Assembly: GCA_034509735.1 (NCBI GenBank) | Contig: JACGWO010000011.1 | Span: 24,598,979-24,662,978 of the forward strand | DNA: 64,000 bases | Reading direction: 5' to 3' | From: Sesamum alatum | Lineage: Eukaryota; Streptophyta; Magnoliopsida; Lamiales; Pedaliaceae | In this document: positions 23,736 through 36,092 of the stretch, piece by piece | How positions within the stretch are numbered: position 1 is the stretch's first letter | Layout of the letters: each line of letters begins with the position of its first letter | Program-made: the position numbers and the translations under genes | The notes under the pieces: generated by a model | What the model was told of the DNA's origin: nothing | Seen by the model: only the letters and a program-made list of their open reading frames with translations | The model's database searches: none

Positions 23736-23955
23736 TTGTTCTATAAATTTAATTTTATTACAATTGAACAATTTTATTGAGATAATACAAATCACGTGAA
23801 ACGCACGTGTTTCTCACTAGTATGATTACAAACCGTGAATGAAAGTGCAACAGTACCTACTCAATTAAAATCCTAGTTTTCTAATTGTAATCAAACCTGA
23901 CAAGAAAATGAGCATAGTAACAAGGAAAAGTGTTGCCAAAGCTGTCTGAAGATCT

Positions 23956-25305
23956 TCATCCATGTGTGTTTACAGCTTCCCAGAGCAAGTTCTTGGGCAC
24001 AGGGGAGGAGAAATCTCTGGCCTCCATTGCTGCACTTCTTAAAGTACTGTAAGTCAACTTATTCGCGTCGAGAAACGACAGACTCCGGTAAGGCAAGTTG
24101 TGCTTCTTGCACAGTTCCTGGACCACGGGAGAAACATTCCTCAAATGGCACCTAGGCAACCTCGGAAACAAATGATGTTCGAGCTGGAACTGAAGCCCTC
24201 CGAAGAACCAATCCATCTGAGGCGAGCACGATATGTCAATCGTCCCACTAGTCTGTTTCTCGAACCAGTCGTTTCCCTTTGGAGCTCCGACATACACATT
24301 TGCAGCAAAATGGTTCAGACAGAACTGTATGTGTTGAATTGAACAGACGCAAAAGCTTGCCAGGACGAAAAGGAAGCGTTCGTTCCAGTTAGGCAGGCGC
24401 GAAATGAGAAGAGGGAACCAGGTCCAGAAAACAAGAACTCCCAAGATGTTGAGTGCCCTGTCAGGGACTCTTCTCTTTGGTGAGAACAGAAGCAGTAATG
24501 TCTGAACATAGAGATTGACTCGGGCAACGCACATCACCGGATAGAATGTCAAATGCTGATAACTCACAAGAAACCTTGCCATGGAATCGAATGTGAGTTT
24601 CCTGCCGTAAAAATGGGACCTCAGGGATTGAAACAGTCTTGATGATACGGCAAAAAAGGGCAAATGCTGAAGATCAGGATCGTAGTCGAGGCTGTTGCAG
24701 GCGACGTGATGGGAGTTGTGTGTCCATTTCCACCAAGCAATGCTGATCCCTGTTAGGCAATTACCCGTCACAATCTGCGCGAGTTTGTTGAATCCAGGGC
24801 TCATCATTATCTGATAGTGACCAGAATCGTGGCCCAAATAAGTCACCTGCATCCAGGCAACCCCCAAAATCGCAGCCGACAGCATATGAATCCAGAAACT
24901 GTCGCTGTAAAGAACGCCGTAGAGACAGGCGTAAAAGAGCAAAGCAATGAAACACAACGAGTAAATAACACCGTGTCCTTTCTTCTCAAACAGCCCTGAT
25001 TTTGCAAACTGTGCAACAAGCTTTCTGTAGTCCCTGGAAACATCGGAAACCTGGAAATCTTCCAGGTGGTAACCCGTAAAGAACTTGTCGAGATGTTTCC
25101 AGGCGGAGCCTGGATGAAAAGCAATGAATGCATCCGTGACATCTTGGCCGGCCAAATGCAGGAGCGGCGTAGCACCGCCGGGGTGAATTTTTGCCCATTC
25201 TGTGACATTGTAAACCTTTCCCTGGATCGAAAGCCACAGATCATCAGGCTTGTTGTGCTTCTTCAGCTCATCTGAGGTTATGTATTTCTTGGTGCTTTCT
25301 GCCAT
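23956..25305 (-). CDS. SLD: delta-8 sphingolipid long-chain-base desaturase
   Basis: An intact 449-residue frame without introns, starting at ATG 25305. An N-terminal cytochrome b5 domain (about residues 8-80, heme ligands His41 in HPGG and His64) is fused to a membrane fatty-acid-desaturase domain with three histidine boxes: HDSGH (159-163), HNSHH (196-200) and QLEHH (374-378, with the Gln typical of front-end desaturases). Hydrophobic stretches near 115-155, 180-192 and 285-330 fit an ER membrane protein. Plant SLD enzymes insert a double bond at C8 of sphingolipid long-chain bases and influence chilling and aluminium tolerance. Length and single-exon structure match the family. A delta-6 acyl desaturase is the alternative from domain layout alone, but the sequence reads as SLD. 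Confidence 0.95.
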   Translation of the reverse strand: MAESTKKYITSDELKKHNKPDDLWLSIQGKVYNVTEWAKIHPGGATPLLHLAGQDVTDAFIAFHPGSAWKHLDKFFTGYHLEDFQVSDVSRDYRKLVAQFAKSGLFEKKGHGVIYSLCFIALLFYACLYGVLYSDSFWIHMLSAAILGVAWMQVTYLGHDSGHYQIMMSPGFNKLAQIVTGNCLTGISIAWWKWTHNSHHVACNSLDYDPDLQHLPFFAVSSRLFQSLRSHFYGRKLTFDSMARFLVSYQHLTFYPVMCVARVNLYVQTLLLLFSPKRRVPDRALNILGVLVFWTWFPLLISRLPNWNERFLFVLASFCVCSIQHIQFCLNHFAANVYVGAPKGNDWFEKQTSGTIDISCSPQMDWFFGGLQFQLEHHLFPRLPRCHLRNVSPVVQELCKKHNLPYRSLSFLDANKLTYSTLRSAAMEARDFSSPVPKNLLWEAVNTHG

Positions 25306-25446
25306 TTTTGCTAAAGAAAAACAAGAAAGAAAAAAAAAAATGCAAGAACTTCAAACCCCCTTCAAATGAACAAGAAACCTGAAAAGGGGATGGACGATTA
25401 GATTGAAAAAAATCCCCTGATCAGAAGGGAGAGAGGGGGGGTTTGG

Positions 25447-25458
25447 TGTTTATATTTC
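25447..25458 (-). promoter_or_regulatory. candidate TATA box of the desaturase gene
   Basis: Read on the minus strand: AAATATAAACAC, about 145 bp upstream of the ATG. It would place the transcript start near 25420, in a pyrimidine-rich leader (CCCCCCTCTCTCCC). Motif-based only. Confidence 0.4.
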
Positions 25459-25459
25459 A

Positions 25460-26754
25460 GATGCTTTTTTCTCTATCTTTATAGTGAATTTGTTGTACAA
25501 TGTATTCTTGTTATTACAGTTGAGATGCGTCCGTTCAGACAGTTTTGTATGATTGGAGAATTCGTGTTATGCGGTGAACTGTTATCACCTTATATTTTCA
25601 GTGGCTTGAATTTAAAGGGAATGGTTCCATCATCACTAATTATAGTTGTTGTTTTAATTTGAAGTATACCTAAATTTGGTTTCATTTATTTCATCCAATC
25701 ATAGTTCATGAATATTTCATGGCTTGCTAATTTTGTTTCTTTAATCCCGATTTGCGTGGAAAATACTTTTACGTCCATGATTGTTCAAATTCTGTTTTCT
25801 AAGATGCAACCGTCCATCAATTATTTATATTAGGGCGCTCGTATAACATTGTTCAGAACTAGAAATTTAACTCAAGCAGCAAAATTGTATGCCATAAACA
25901 TTAAGGTTGCGTACGTTTTGGAACGATGGGTTTGGATTTTGCTAAGAATTTCAAATTTCTTGAATTTTAAATCCATATATTTGAAATTGGAATTACAAGG
26001 AGTTTGTGTTAAGAAATTTAAATTTATTATTTAGCTAATGATTCTAAAGCATTTTAAATCTCCAATCTTATCTCACTACCTTTTTATTCTACAAACTAAC
26101 GACAATACGAAATATAATTCTTATTAAAAATATGTTGTATACAAAAATTTAATATAATTAAATTAATGATAGCAATAATATAATATCTTACAAAGCACAA
26201 ATAAATATTAAACTGTTACGAAAGAAAAAAAAAAAAAAAAAAGACAATCAATTAAAGGCAACACAAATGAGAGAATATTTAGAATCACTAGCTTTTTCTA
26301 GGGCACCTTTACTTGGGCTTTGAATGGTACAAAATAACATTCCATCAAATTACAATATAAATTCATCTTCTTCTCAAAATTCTTTCCCACTTATCTCTGT
26401 AATTCTTCTCAGAAAAAGTAAAAATTCTCCTTTTATAATTCATCTAGAACTGTATATATACTAGAAAGTGTAAAGACCAAATTGCCCCCAAACCGCCCAC
26501 TAACCCAACTATTATAGTGGACGTAATCGTCGTCAGGGGTGATTCGGTAATTTCGTATTAGTCTTACGGAAATTCACATCTTGGTCCCTAGGCTAAATTT
26601 CTGCACCATCAGGCTTATTAGCTAGAATATCACACACAATACCCTTAATTTTTTGTTTACTTCATTTTGGATCGGCTGGATACTAACATTGAAGCCTCGT
26701 CGCTCGGTATGATTGTGGATTGATTGCAATTAGGCCCACGAGGGTGATCACTAA
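25460..26754. other. upstream region of the desaturase gene
   Basis: AT-rich sequence without open frames that carry motifs. It includes a short A-run near 26226-26243. Enhancers may lie here, but nothing specific can be read. Confidence 0.4.
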
Positions 26755-27715
26755 GGCCTCATTTACTTGCAAGGATCATGGTTAATCCTTACTAGTAATG
26801 TGTTTATCTTTTTTGGCCCAAGCCCGACATTGGTCTTGATTAATGGCTGAACCAAATCAAGATTTCCACCCCAAAATTATTTTATCAGCATGGCCCACCA
26901 ACTCTTGATTATCATTTGCTTCCCCATTATATCCGCAACTTTTGTAATTCTATACCCACCATGCCCTTGTAAGATGAAATTATTAAAACACCAAATCCCA
27001 ATCTCAGAGGAAGTGCCACAGAATCTAAGAAAGCGGCTTGCTCTTGCTGTTAGAAGCATTCAATGGAGCTATGCAATCTTCTGGTCGATTTCAACTAGGC
27101 AACCAGGGTAAAAGCTCCAATCTTTACCTTGACACCCTCCCCGCCCCCCCCCCCCCCCCCCCCCCAAACTCTGAGGGAAAAAGAAGGACATGGGCTTTCT
27201 TTGGTCTACCTCTTTCTTGTGTTCTTCGTTTTCCTTTTGGCTTCTTGCTGTCTGTGGAACATTTTCTGCAATGTGGGCATGGTTTTTGAAGCAAATGATG
27301 ATGCCTTAAAGAGTTTGAAGTTTGTGGGAAATTTCCATGTTTAGTTTTCATAAACTTAGCCTCCCCCAGAAAGGCCAATTACTATAGATGGTTGGTGATG
27401 GAGAGCACAGGAGGATGATATTGGGAGGAGAATTCACACAAGAAAATGAAGAAGAAGGTCTTGTACATAAACCAATACACTCAATATATTATGTCAAAGC
27501 TTTTTTAAAAGGGCAAAAGGGTAATTTGTCATAAAATTCACTATAATAAATACACAAAAGTCAACAACTATTATGATTTAATCCTAAAAGTTAAAAATAC
27601 AAGTAACACATTGCTAAACAATTACAATTTTTCTTGTCACTACTTTAATCACAATTTAATCAGTCACAATTTAATCAATCACAATTTAATCTGTACCCAA
27701 TAAGTAAATGAGGCC
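26755..27715. mobile_element. Tourist-like (PIF/Harbinger type) element, 961 bp
   Basis: Inverted ends GGCCTCATTTACTTGC and AAGTAAATGAGGCC, flanked by TAA on both sides (26752-26754 and 27716-27718). A 3-bp TWA duplication and GGCCT-type ends mark PIF/Harbinger elements. The interior has no transposase and includes a 22-base C run and a GC-balanced stretch (26820-27340) that might be captured host sequence. The copy is long for a MITE. Confidence 0.75.
27144..27165. repeat. poly(C) tract, 22 bases
   Basis: An uninterrupted C run inside the Tourist-like element, unusual in this AT-rich window. A similar run occurs at 35206-35224. Length calls in such runs are prone to sequencing error. Confidence 0.9.
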
Positions 27716-28427
27716 TAAGTATATTGATTGTGACAGCTTTGGCTTCTTTCAAGGGTATTTAAGTCTTTGCACTACGTAATCACTAAGTATAATATTTGAG
27801 AGTAAACATAATAGCCATACAATCCATTCTTAATCAAATGTGTCATAATTAGCAAGTAAACAAAGCACTAAGCAATCAACAAACCAATAATCATAGTTCC
27901 AATCCAATCACATTTTAATTAAGAGTAAAATTCATATTGAAACCCGAGTTTTGTTATCAATGTTATTTTGGTACCTGAGTAATTACAAATTACTCAATTA
28001 GTATTCGAATTTTGATATTAATACTTCTTTGGTACATGAGTAATTACAAATGATCTAATTAGTACCCGAGTTTCACTATTAATATCTTTTTGGTACCCAA
28101 TTGATGTTTTATTTATTTATTTTTTCCATTATCTTTTTTATATAATGATCATACTTCATAATAATATTTCATTAATTTATTTTTTCTACTCACTTTATTT
28201 TTCAATACTCATAATTAAAATAAGTCAAAATGCATTGCAACCATAGAGAAGTTGAATTTGCATTCTAAATTTTGAAAAGTTTTAATCTAAAATTGAAATT
28301 TTTGAATCTATATCTAAGTTTTTGCAACCAAATTTTAATATCTGGATTAAATAAAAAAATATCTTTGATGATGAAAATTTTGAGTCCTCAGGACTTGACT
28401 ATTAACAAAAATTATTTGATAATGAGT

Positions 28428-28451
28428 TTATATATATATATATATATATAT
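28428..28451. repeat. (TA)n microsatellite
   Basis: A run of about 12 TA units between the left arm of the inverted-repeat element and the nested retrotransposon. Confidence 0.85.
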
Positions 28452-29449
28452 ACTTACTGAGAGAAAATGATAGTAGCAAGTATTAATTAAAATTAAAATA
28501 TAATAATTTTGATAACCAAATATAGATAATAAAAACAAAATATATCAATAGAAACTTATGCAAATTTTTCTATGTTATATTTATTATTTCTCATTTTAAT
28601 ATTTAAGGGCAAAATGACCATTATATAAAAAATAAATAAAAAATATGAATTGTGTCACACCCAAGGTCCGGACAATACACAACTTCTTATCTCAGGGCGC
28701 GGCACGTACATGGGATTCATCCTGAAACGCCTATAAACCCATCCGAACTTAACACCAAAATTTAAAAAATGGTCCTACAAATAATTACATAGCAAAGGTA
28801 GGTACAAGAGGCACACAGTTATACGTATGTACACCATTAGTATTTGTACAAGCTTTGGGAACCACGCCCTAACTCCTAAGTACATGCATGACTCTTCAAA
28901 ATTTGGTAGGTCCTATTGACAGGGTAAGGCCGTCAGCCCTCATTCTCCACATCTACCAGGTCTAGAGGAGGAAACAACACAAAATATATAAGCAAAGGCT
29001 TAGTGAGCCCGGTGATAGGGTGCATGTGTATTAAAACAGTGGCAATAAATTGAAACAAGTATATTTTCGTAAAAATCTTTTATCGCTTACTTGCAAATCT
29101 ATTTAAAGTAAAACATAGGGACAGGTACGCCAAAATAAACCAAGAAGTACAATAAGCCTGTGAAGAATCAGATCAGGCGGTTACCACCATTTTGACTCCT
29201 AGAAGACCATTTACTACCTTATCTTTCGAGCAGGGAGCGACCCTGTGACCGCTTAGAAATGTCATGCCTAGGTACATGGTTGTAAATTTATACATCGCAT
29301 GTAAATACAAGTACATACATATGGGATGACCAACTAGTAACGTTAAAGCTAACACCACTATGTACGACATAACCAAAACAATCATCCCTATAAACCTCCT
29401 AATTACAAGCAAAATATTTTACAACCATCACACCTAGCCTTCAAAAATA

Positions 29450-30026
29450 ATTGTTATTTCTTTTCTCGTCATATAAAAATAGTTCTTATTTCCTCATCAT
29501 CAGCATCCCCCTTCCCACCCCCTCTTTGACTAGGAGAGCCATTAGCACCGAGTTGTCCCTTTTCTCGTTCCTCTGTTGCCCTAGAAGTCTCCCCAGGCCC
29601 TTGAACTATGTCGATCCTAGTACCCATAACTGCTCAGGTGACATCAGTTATTTCTGAAGAAAGGTTCAAAATACGCCTTAGTCTTTTCCGCGTCCTCCTT
29701 TCATATGCTTTATATTCGGCCCTCACATCCTCTAATTGTTTTTTAACACCTCTAATTTGAGCTAATTGTTTATGGATGAGGTCCTTTAGCTGGTGGATTA
29801 TGGTCAAATCGTCGTATTCATTCTTATCTCACTCGTAGAGGACCCTATTACGGCGAGCCAGTATATCTAGGACAACATTATTGGGGACACTCCCAATCCC
29901 CTGGTCCTCAAGTCGTGTGATATAGATGACAGGAGGATCATCCCACCTTAAGGTTATAGAATCCCCAAACGAGTTAACATACTTCTCCCGCCTGTCATTT
30001 GGTACATTACTTCCTGTTGACTTCAT
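29450..30026 (-). pseudogene. gag-like remnant of the deleted LTR element
   Basis: From ATG 30026 the frame reads MKSTGSNVPNDRREKYVN and continues past a TGA at codon 66 into a charged, probably coiled-coil stretch (KDLIHKQLAQIRGVKKQLED), then past a second TGA into a Gly/Ser-rich tail. The first TGA follows a GAG and can come from CGA by C-to-T change, the usual decay of methylated CpG. I do not recognise a specific gag family. The position just downstream of the primer-binding site supports gag. Confidence 0.6.
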
Positions 30027-30166
30027 CCTGTAAATTGATATATTATTAGCACCAAATTAGCTAATTGGTACATAGTTCATTTTTTAAAGACATAAATATA
30101 CTAGTCCACAGATCCCACATGCCAAAATAACATTGTCATTTCAAACCTAGGCTCTGATACCACCTT

Positions 30167-31620
30167 TGTCACACCCCAAGGCCCGGACAACAGACAACTT
30201 TCTACCTCAAGGCGCGACACGTACAAGGAATTCATCCTGAAGGGCCTATGAACCCATCCAAACTCAACACCAAAATTTTAAAAATTCTCCTACAAATAAT
30301 TACATAGCAAAGGTAGGTACAAGAGTCACACAGTTATACGTATGTACACCACTAGTGTTTTTACACGCTTTGGGAGCCACGCTCTAACTCCTAAATACAT
30401 GCGTGACTCGTTTAAAATTTGGTAGGTTCTATTGACAGGGTAAGGCCGTTAGCCCTCATTCTCTGCATCCACCGGGTCTGGAGTAGGAAACAACACAAAA
30501 TATGTAAGAAAAGGCTTAGTGAGGCCGTTGATAGGGTGCATGTGCATTAAAACAGTGGCAAGGAAATGAAACAGGTATATTTTCGTAAAAATCTTTTATC
30601 ACTTGCTCGCAAATTTGTTTAAAGTAATGCATAGGGACAGGTAAGCCAAAATATACCAAGAAGTACAATAAGCCTGTGAAGAACTAGATCAGGCGATTAC
30701 CACCCTTTTGACGCCTAAAAGACTATTTACTACCTTATCCTTCGAGTAGGGAGCGACCCTGTGACCGCTTAGAAATGCCATGCCTAGGAACATAGCGGCG
30801 CCCATCACAGCCACAGACAACCTCCAGCTTGTTCATGATAGGACACCCATATTGGAACTGGACGACAGAGCCTCTACTGGTAGCCCTATGCTACCCCAGC
30901 GTGCCCCGTGAACCGTCCAGCCTCCAGCCCAATGACCGCATTGTATAGAAAACCAATAACCACATCGTATAGGAGAACAAATAACCAGGACATGATACTC
31001 GTCACTTAAAGGCAGAATTTACTTGCAAGCAATATAGAAATGTCATGAAAATGAATAAAAGCAATCTAATCGCCATTGGACCTTTTACGAAATCCCATTT
31101 CATTTCTTCAAACGGAAACAATTGAAGATATTAGCATGCTCGGCGGTTAAATTTATAATGAAAAATAGTCTATACTCCTCCAGTATTCGCAAAACTAGTA
31201 TAGTTGGTTAGTGGCACTCACAGTAAGGTCCTGACTACTAGCTGGCCCCGAGTTCAGGTTGCTCTAATGCACAAGGTTTCTATAATTTTATTTTTTTTTT
31301 GTTAAAATTTTAGTTTGATTCCTAAATTCTAAATTAATATGATTCAAGTTCAAATATTTTATAATGTTTCAATTTAGTCTCTTTGAACTTTTGATATATA
31401 TAAATTGTACTTTAGAATTTATATTTATGACTTAATAACTCTTACAAATTAAATAATCAAGTGTTATATAATTTCTCCTTTATCTTATATTAACCCAAAT
31501 AGATTTTCGTATAAATAATTCTCAAACAAAAAATATATAAATGAATAGACCATATGGTGATAATAAATTAATTTATCAAAGATGATAAGTAATATTTTAT
31601 ATAATAGGTAGGGCGTCACA
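30167..31620 (-). repeat. 5' LTR of the deleted LTR element
   Basis: 1454 bp starting TGTCACACCCC directly next to the primer-binding site. Its first roughly 620 bases match 28653-29275 with moderate divergence. Because both LTR pieces share the same flanking duplication, they come from one insertion. Confidence 0.85.
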
Positions 31621-32008
31621 AATTGGGTATCAAAGTGATATTAATAATTCAGCTCGAGTACTAATTAAATCATTTATAATTACTCGTGTACTTAAGTAAT
31701 ATTAATATCAAAATTCGTGCACCAATTTTGAATTATTTGTAATTACTCATGTACTAAAGTAATATTAATGACAAAATTTGGATAAAAAAATTAATCTTTT
31801 AATTAATCACTACCTAATCATTTCACAAAAAGTAAAGTGCTCTTAATGGATTTCAATCCTTATTAAATGGGCTTAAATTTCAATGGGCCCAACGGAGGAT
31901 TCAAAATCGTTGAATTGATATATAAGCCTAACAATTAAAATGGATTTGGATTTTTTTATTTGAAAATCACAAGGCCCAAATCCTTCCTCCCATCTATGTT
32001 TGTCTATT

Positions 32009-32458
32009 GGCTTAAATGTATTTTTGTTTTCGTAATTTTAGCTACTTGGTGTTTTCGATTTTTAATTTTCTAGGGTAGCATTTTGATCTTTTATTTTCTT
32101 AATTTTTGTGATTTTAGTCATTTTTTCGTCGGATTCACCATTATCGCCAGAAAAATGCATGTGTCTCTCATGTGACATTTTAAAATTGGGGCTTTTGTTC
32201 TTATTGGTCCCTTTCTGCCAGCATTATTGTCCTTTAACTTTTCAAGGTAGCATTTTGGTCTTGTATTTATTTAATTTTTGCGATTTCGATCATTTTCTTC
32301 GTCGGAGTTCACCATTCTCGTTGTTGGAGGTGAACTTGGACAAACAAAAGAACTGAAATTGCAAAAGTTAATAAGATGTAGGATTAAAATGCTAACCTAG
32401 AAAGTTAAAAGCGAATGCCAAATGATCTATGTTACAGAACTAAATATGCATTTAACCC
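32009..32458. mobile_element. MITE, about 450 bp
   Basis: Left end GGCTTAAATGTATTTTTG is the inverse of right end AAATATGCATTTAACCC, and internal pieces mirror (CTAGGGTAGCATTTTGATC with AGGATTAAAATGCTAACC). No coding capacity and no clear target duplication. A related left end appears near 34900-34990. Confidence 0.65.
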
Positions 32459-33081
32459 TTTTGTTTATTTATTATGTACTCAAAACTTTTTAGGAAATTG
32501 TAAACTGAATCAAATTTGATCAAAGCTGAACCAATTAAATGGTAAATATAATTACAAAAACAGAAGCTTCTTTCGGTATCTATTTCCTCTTTCTGCTAAA
32601 GTCCAGAACCACAAGCAGAAAATCTCACGACTACTGCTAAAACAAACAGACAATCACTCCTAGAGTCATGCATGCATGTTGGTGTAAATCTACGAGGGGA
32701 CCTATGTTTTTGATGGTTCGTTTTCTTGGTCCTTCAACTTTCTGGCTTCCGATTTCTGTTTTTCTTCCCGACATGTATGGGACCGATGTCGGCTGCTTTT
32801 GCTCGTTTTCTTTACAAGTATTCGGTACGTTGCTGATGACTCTTCAAAGTGTGTGTGACGAATGAGAACCAATTGTCACCAGCACTCATAGTGGAGACAA
32901 AAGTGTCGAATTTGTTCGTGTTCAAGATATGATGTCTGTTCCTTATTCTATATATGTCTGTGTGAGTGTTTGTAGATTCTTTCTACGGATGGCTAATGTT
33001 GTTTTTGATGAATGCTGTGAGCCTGTGCATGATTGTAATTGCAGTGTAGAATGATGTAGTTAATCTTTACCATTAATTAAT
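32459..33081. other. intergenic stretch, possible gene 3' fragment
   Basis: 32620-33060 is less AT-rich. It includes a 65-codon frame at 32668-32865 (MHACWCKSTRGPMFL) followed by sequence that looks like a 3' untranslated region. I recognise no domain and see no promoter. It may be the remains of a gene exon. Confidence 0.25.
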
Positions 33082-33479
33082 AGAATAAATTACAGCTACT
33101 TCCCTTGAGGTTTGGTATATTTACAAATACCCCCTGAGGTTTGTAACAGTCTAACAAATAACTCATTTCCATCTATTTTTATGGGTGAACTGATTAAAAT
33201 GCCCTTATACAAATTGAATTATTTTTAAAAATTTTTGAATTATGTTGGACTACAATGTGGGGGGAGAGGTTTCTTAAATTTTTTACACAGAGGAGCAATA
33301 ATGCAATTTGATTCGATTAATTTTTCTACAATTGTAACTAAAATTTCAAGGGCAAAATGGTCAATTTCAGGCATTTGGTTAAAAATTACAAACCTCAGGG
33401 GGATATTTGTAATTTGTGAAACAACGGTGAGTATTTGTAATTATAGCAAATCTCAGGAGAGGTAGCTATAATTTACCCG
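33082..33479. mobile_element. MITE of family M1, 398 bp
   Basis: Inverted ends AATAAATTACAGCTACTTCC and GGTAGCTATAATTTACCCG, with mirrored CCCCCTGAGGTTTGTAAC and TTACAAACCTCAGGGGG. TAATTAAT lies on both sides (33074-33081 and 33480-33487). Other M1 members in this window are 49579-50122, 52953-53372, 53948-54430 and 56087-58523. Confidence 0.8.
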
Positions 33480-36037
33480 TAATTAATATTCCAATCCCGT
33501 TCTTATTCTATCATGTAATGAAATGAAGTTAAGTTCTGTATGGTCTGATCTGAACTAATTATTTGTCATGTGATTGATGAGAGCCACGATCTATATGTTA
33601 CGATATTAATATTAAATGATTTTCATCTCTAACAATTTAAATTTTTAGATAAAGTGATCGCTTAGCAATATATGGCAAGTGTATACTTTAATACGTGATT
33701 AATCCAACTCAACCAAATTTGAGATGAATAATTTTTTTTTCTCAATGAACTTAATTCAGACATCATAAATGAAATTTGTTTATCATGGTTAAGTCGTATT
33801 TGTTAAGCAAGATCGCATCCCTCAAAATAGTGTGTAAAAAGTTAAACTATTTAATATCGATTTAAATAGGAGGGATGTATGTTAGACAAGTTAAGGGACC
33901 GGTCCAAGTAGAGTAATCGATTTTTTAGGGTTGGATCAGGCCATGATAGTAATATATAAGATTATACTATAAGTTAAAAATTGTGAGACACTTGTCTGTT
34001 TGTGTCTGAGTTAGTGCTGACCCAAAAGCGTATGAAGCTTTGGGTGGACTGAGAAGAATGTAACGCAATAGTTGATTTTCTACAATGAACCTGTCTAATG
34101 ACATTATGGTCGCAAATAACCTGAAATAACCTATTTGCTTTTTACTTTTATTTTGCATTTAAAAAAGAGCACTTTGATCTTCTTGACCTTTTTAATGGAG
34201 GATCTCACATTCATTGACTTAATTTATCGTTTCTCCAAAGGTCGAGTTCCTTAACGATCCAGAACTCCCTGGACTAGTCAACATCAACCAACTTCTCCGA
34301 TTTCGATTCAAATCGCTATCGTCAATAACATTATTAAACTCAAATCTTCAAGTTAATCATAAAATAGTGCGTTCGTCACTAAGTTAAAAAAATTAAAGTT
34401 GATAATTTTGTCAAACCACAACATTGTGAAGGTCACGTTTGAGACGGATTGGATTTTCTATTGTCAACTTTATTCCATCTTCTACTCCATTCAATATATA
34501 TACGTCACGCGTATAAAACTAATATTTTATATTTTATTTAAGGAAAGACGTTTTATATACATGGTACATGTATATTTAATTAAATAAAAAATAAAATAGA
34601 CTTTACAACAAAAATTCAATAAGCGTTTGACGTGGACAAATAAAAGGTCATATTCAGGCACAGCTGTAAGATGCAAGGAAGTGAATTCAGAATTGTGACA
34701 GTCTTGGACGCATGCAATTGGCGACTTGTGCTATATTAAATGCTTAAGGACATGGAATTTGAGTGCCTGCAGCTTGCAATCAGCATTCTCTCTTGCCTTA
34801 TTCTGTTGCCAATTTGCTCAAATCTTTCCCATAAACATGCCTATGAGATCACATTTCTCTCAGATTTCCTAAATTAAGTCCCTTGATATTTATAAATGGT
34901 TTTGGTTTAATTACGTTTTTGGTTCTGTAATTATTTTTTCTGAGCATTTTAATCCAGTAACTTGTTGATCTAGAGAGTAAAGTGGTTTTGCATCGTTTAC
35001 AATTTTTCAATTTCAAGACCAATTTGGTTGGGATTTTTAAATTTTGTTGGAAAGTAACATATGTCAGTCATGTGTGAATTAAGAATGGGGAAAACACATC
35101 TTATTAGTTGATATTTGTTGATGTGGTAAGTGGTGACTAATGTAAAAGAAAGGAGTGATCGTGACATAGAGTTGCCACGTCATACATAGAATTGCCACGT
35201 CCACACCCCCCCCCCCCCCCCCCCGCCGTCAGTCAAAATCAAGTAAGATGTGTTTTTCCAATTTTTAACTGCCAAATGCCATTTCGCCAATTTTGAGAAT
35301 TTTAGCCAAATTTGTGTTGGAATAAAAAAGAATTCAGAAATATACACAAAGCTATTAGTCAACACAGTTGTCCAATGGTTAAGTTACTAAATCTTTATTT
35401 GAATTTTCACAGATTTTGAATATCATTAAAAATGTAAAGCTCGTCCTTTTAGATGAGTTCGATATTGTGGGCTGATGATGGACGTATTATAACGCTTCAT
35501 CCAATGAGATTTTAGTTTGATGATATATACTACAATGATCAAGTTAGACAACATCCTAATGAGTTTTGACATAACAAATAATTAGACGTCATTAGTTCTA
35601 ACATTTATAACAAATTTAACCCAACTTGAACTCTTTAAAATATATATATATATATATATATATATTCACAGAGATAAAGATGTCAGGAGTACTAACATAT
35701 ACACTAATCTAAATCAACATCCCTTGTAATATCACAAAGTGTTAGTGTAATTTTCCCTTTACTTTACACGTAACGGCCCTTGTATTGTTTCTAAGATTTA
35801 TTTCTCACATATACTAAAATATATTTAATCGTCGGATATCTTTTCTATTTCAAATCATATTGCATCTTTTATTCAGTATAATATATCACATTATGTAAAA
35901 AAAAACATATCTTTTATTCTATTTAAAAAAAACTTATATTATATATATATACATGACAAATATATATTAAATAAAATAGAAAATACGAAACAAAAAATCC
36001 AATCCGATCCATCATGGGCATATCTATCCTAACTTAG
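33480..36037. other. long AT-rich intergenic region upstream of the MAKR gene
   Basis: No gene is visible. It contains a partial MITE end near 34900-34990, a 19-base C run at 35206-35224 preceded by two close copies of TAGA(G/A)TTGCCACGT, and a (TA)n tract at 35641-35664. Low-complexity sequence dominates. Confidence 0.45.
35206..35224. repeat. poly(C) tract, 19 bases
   Basis: Second long C run of the window, outside any element I can delimit. On the minus strand it is poly(G). Confidence 0.9.
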
Positions 36038-36046
36038 TATATAAAA
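36038..36046 (+). promoter_or_regulatory. TATA box of the MAKR gene
   Basis: TATATAAAA, 47 bp upstream of the start codon. This predicts a very short leader, with transcription starting near 36070. Confidence 0.65.
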
Positions 36047-36092
36047 CAAATTCTTATCATTCACTCCCTTCTCAAACTGCACCATCCTCACT

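Larger units (their letters stand above)
28653..31620 (-). mobile_element. deleted LTR retrotransposon, 2968 bp
   Basis: Flanked by a perfect 5-bp duplication AATTG (28648-28652 and 31621-31625). Termini are TGTCACACCC and GGGCGTCACA. The right LTR is 30167-31620 (1454 bp). The left LTR is only 28653 to about 29275, because its remainder and nearly all internal sequence are deleted. A primer-binding site (TGGTATCAGAGC on the minus strand) lies at 30151-30162. The only coding remnant is a gag-like frame. Whether it is Gypsy or Copia cannot be decided without pol. Confidence 0.85.
27923..31798. mobile_element. inverted-repeat element with a nested LTR retrotransposon in its loop
   Basis: Arms at about 27923-28125 and 31626-31798 are inverted copies. 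Each arm is made of a roughly 60-bp motif (GGTACCTGAGTAATTACAAA, then TTTTGATATTAATA) repeated about three times. TTAATTAA flanks both ends (27915-27922 and 31799-31806), though it is palindromic and therefore weak evidence of a target duplication. The space between the arms is mostly the LTR element at 28653-31620, which has its own target duplication. The MITE is therefore older than the retrotransposon. Confidence 0.75.

Noticed and set aside
24100..25275. Several open frames overlapping the desaturase gene on both strands
   Set aside because: They are shadows of a conserved, intact 449-residue gene and carry no motif of their own.
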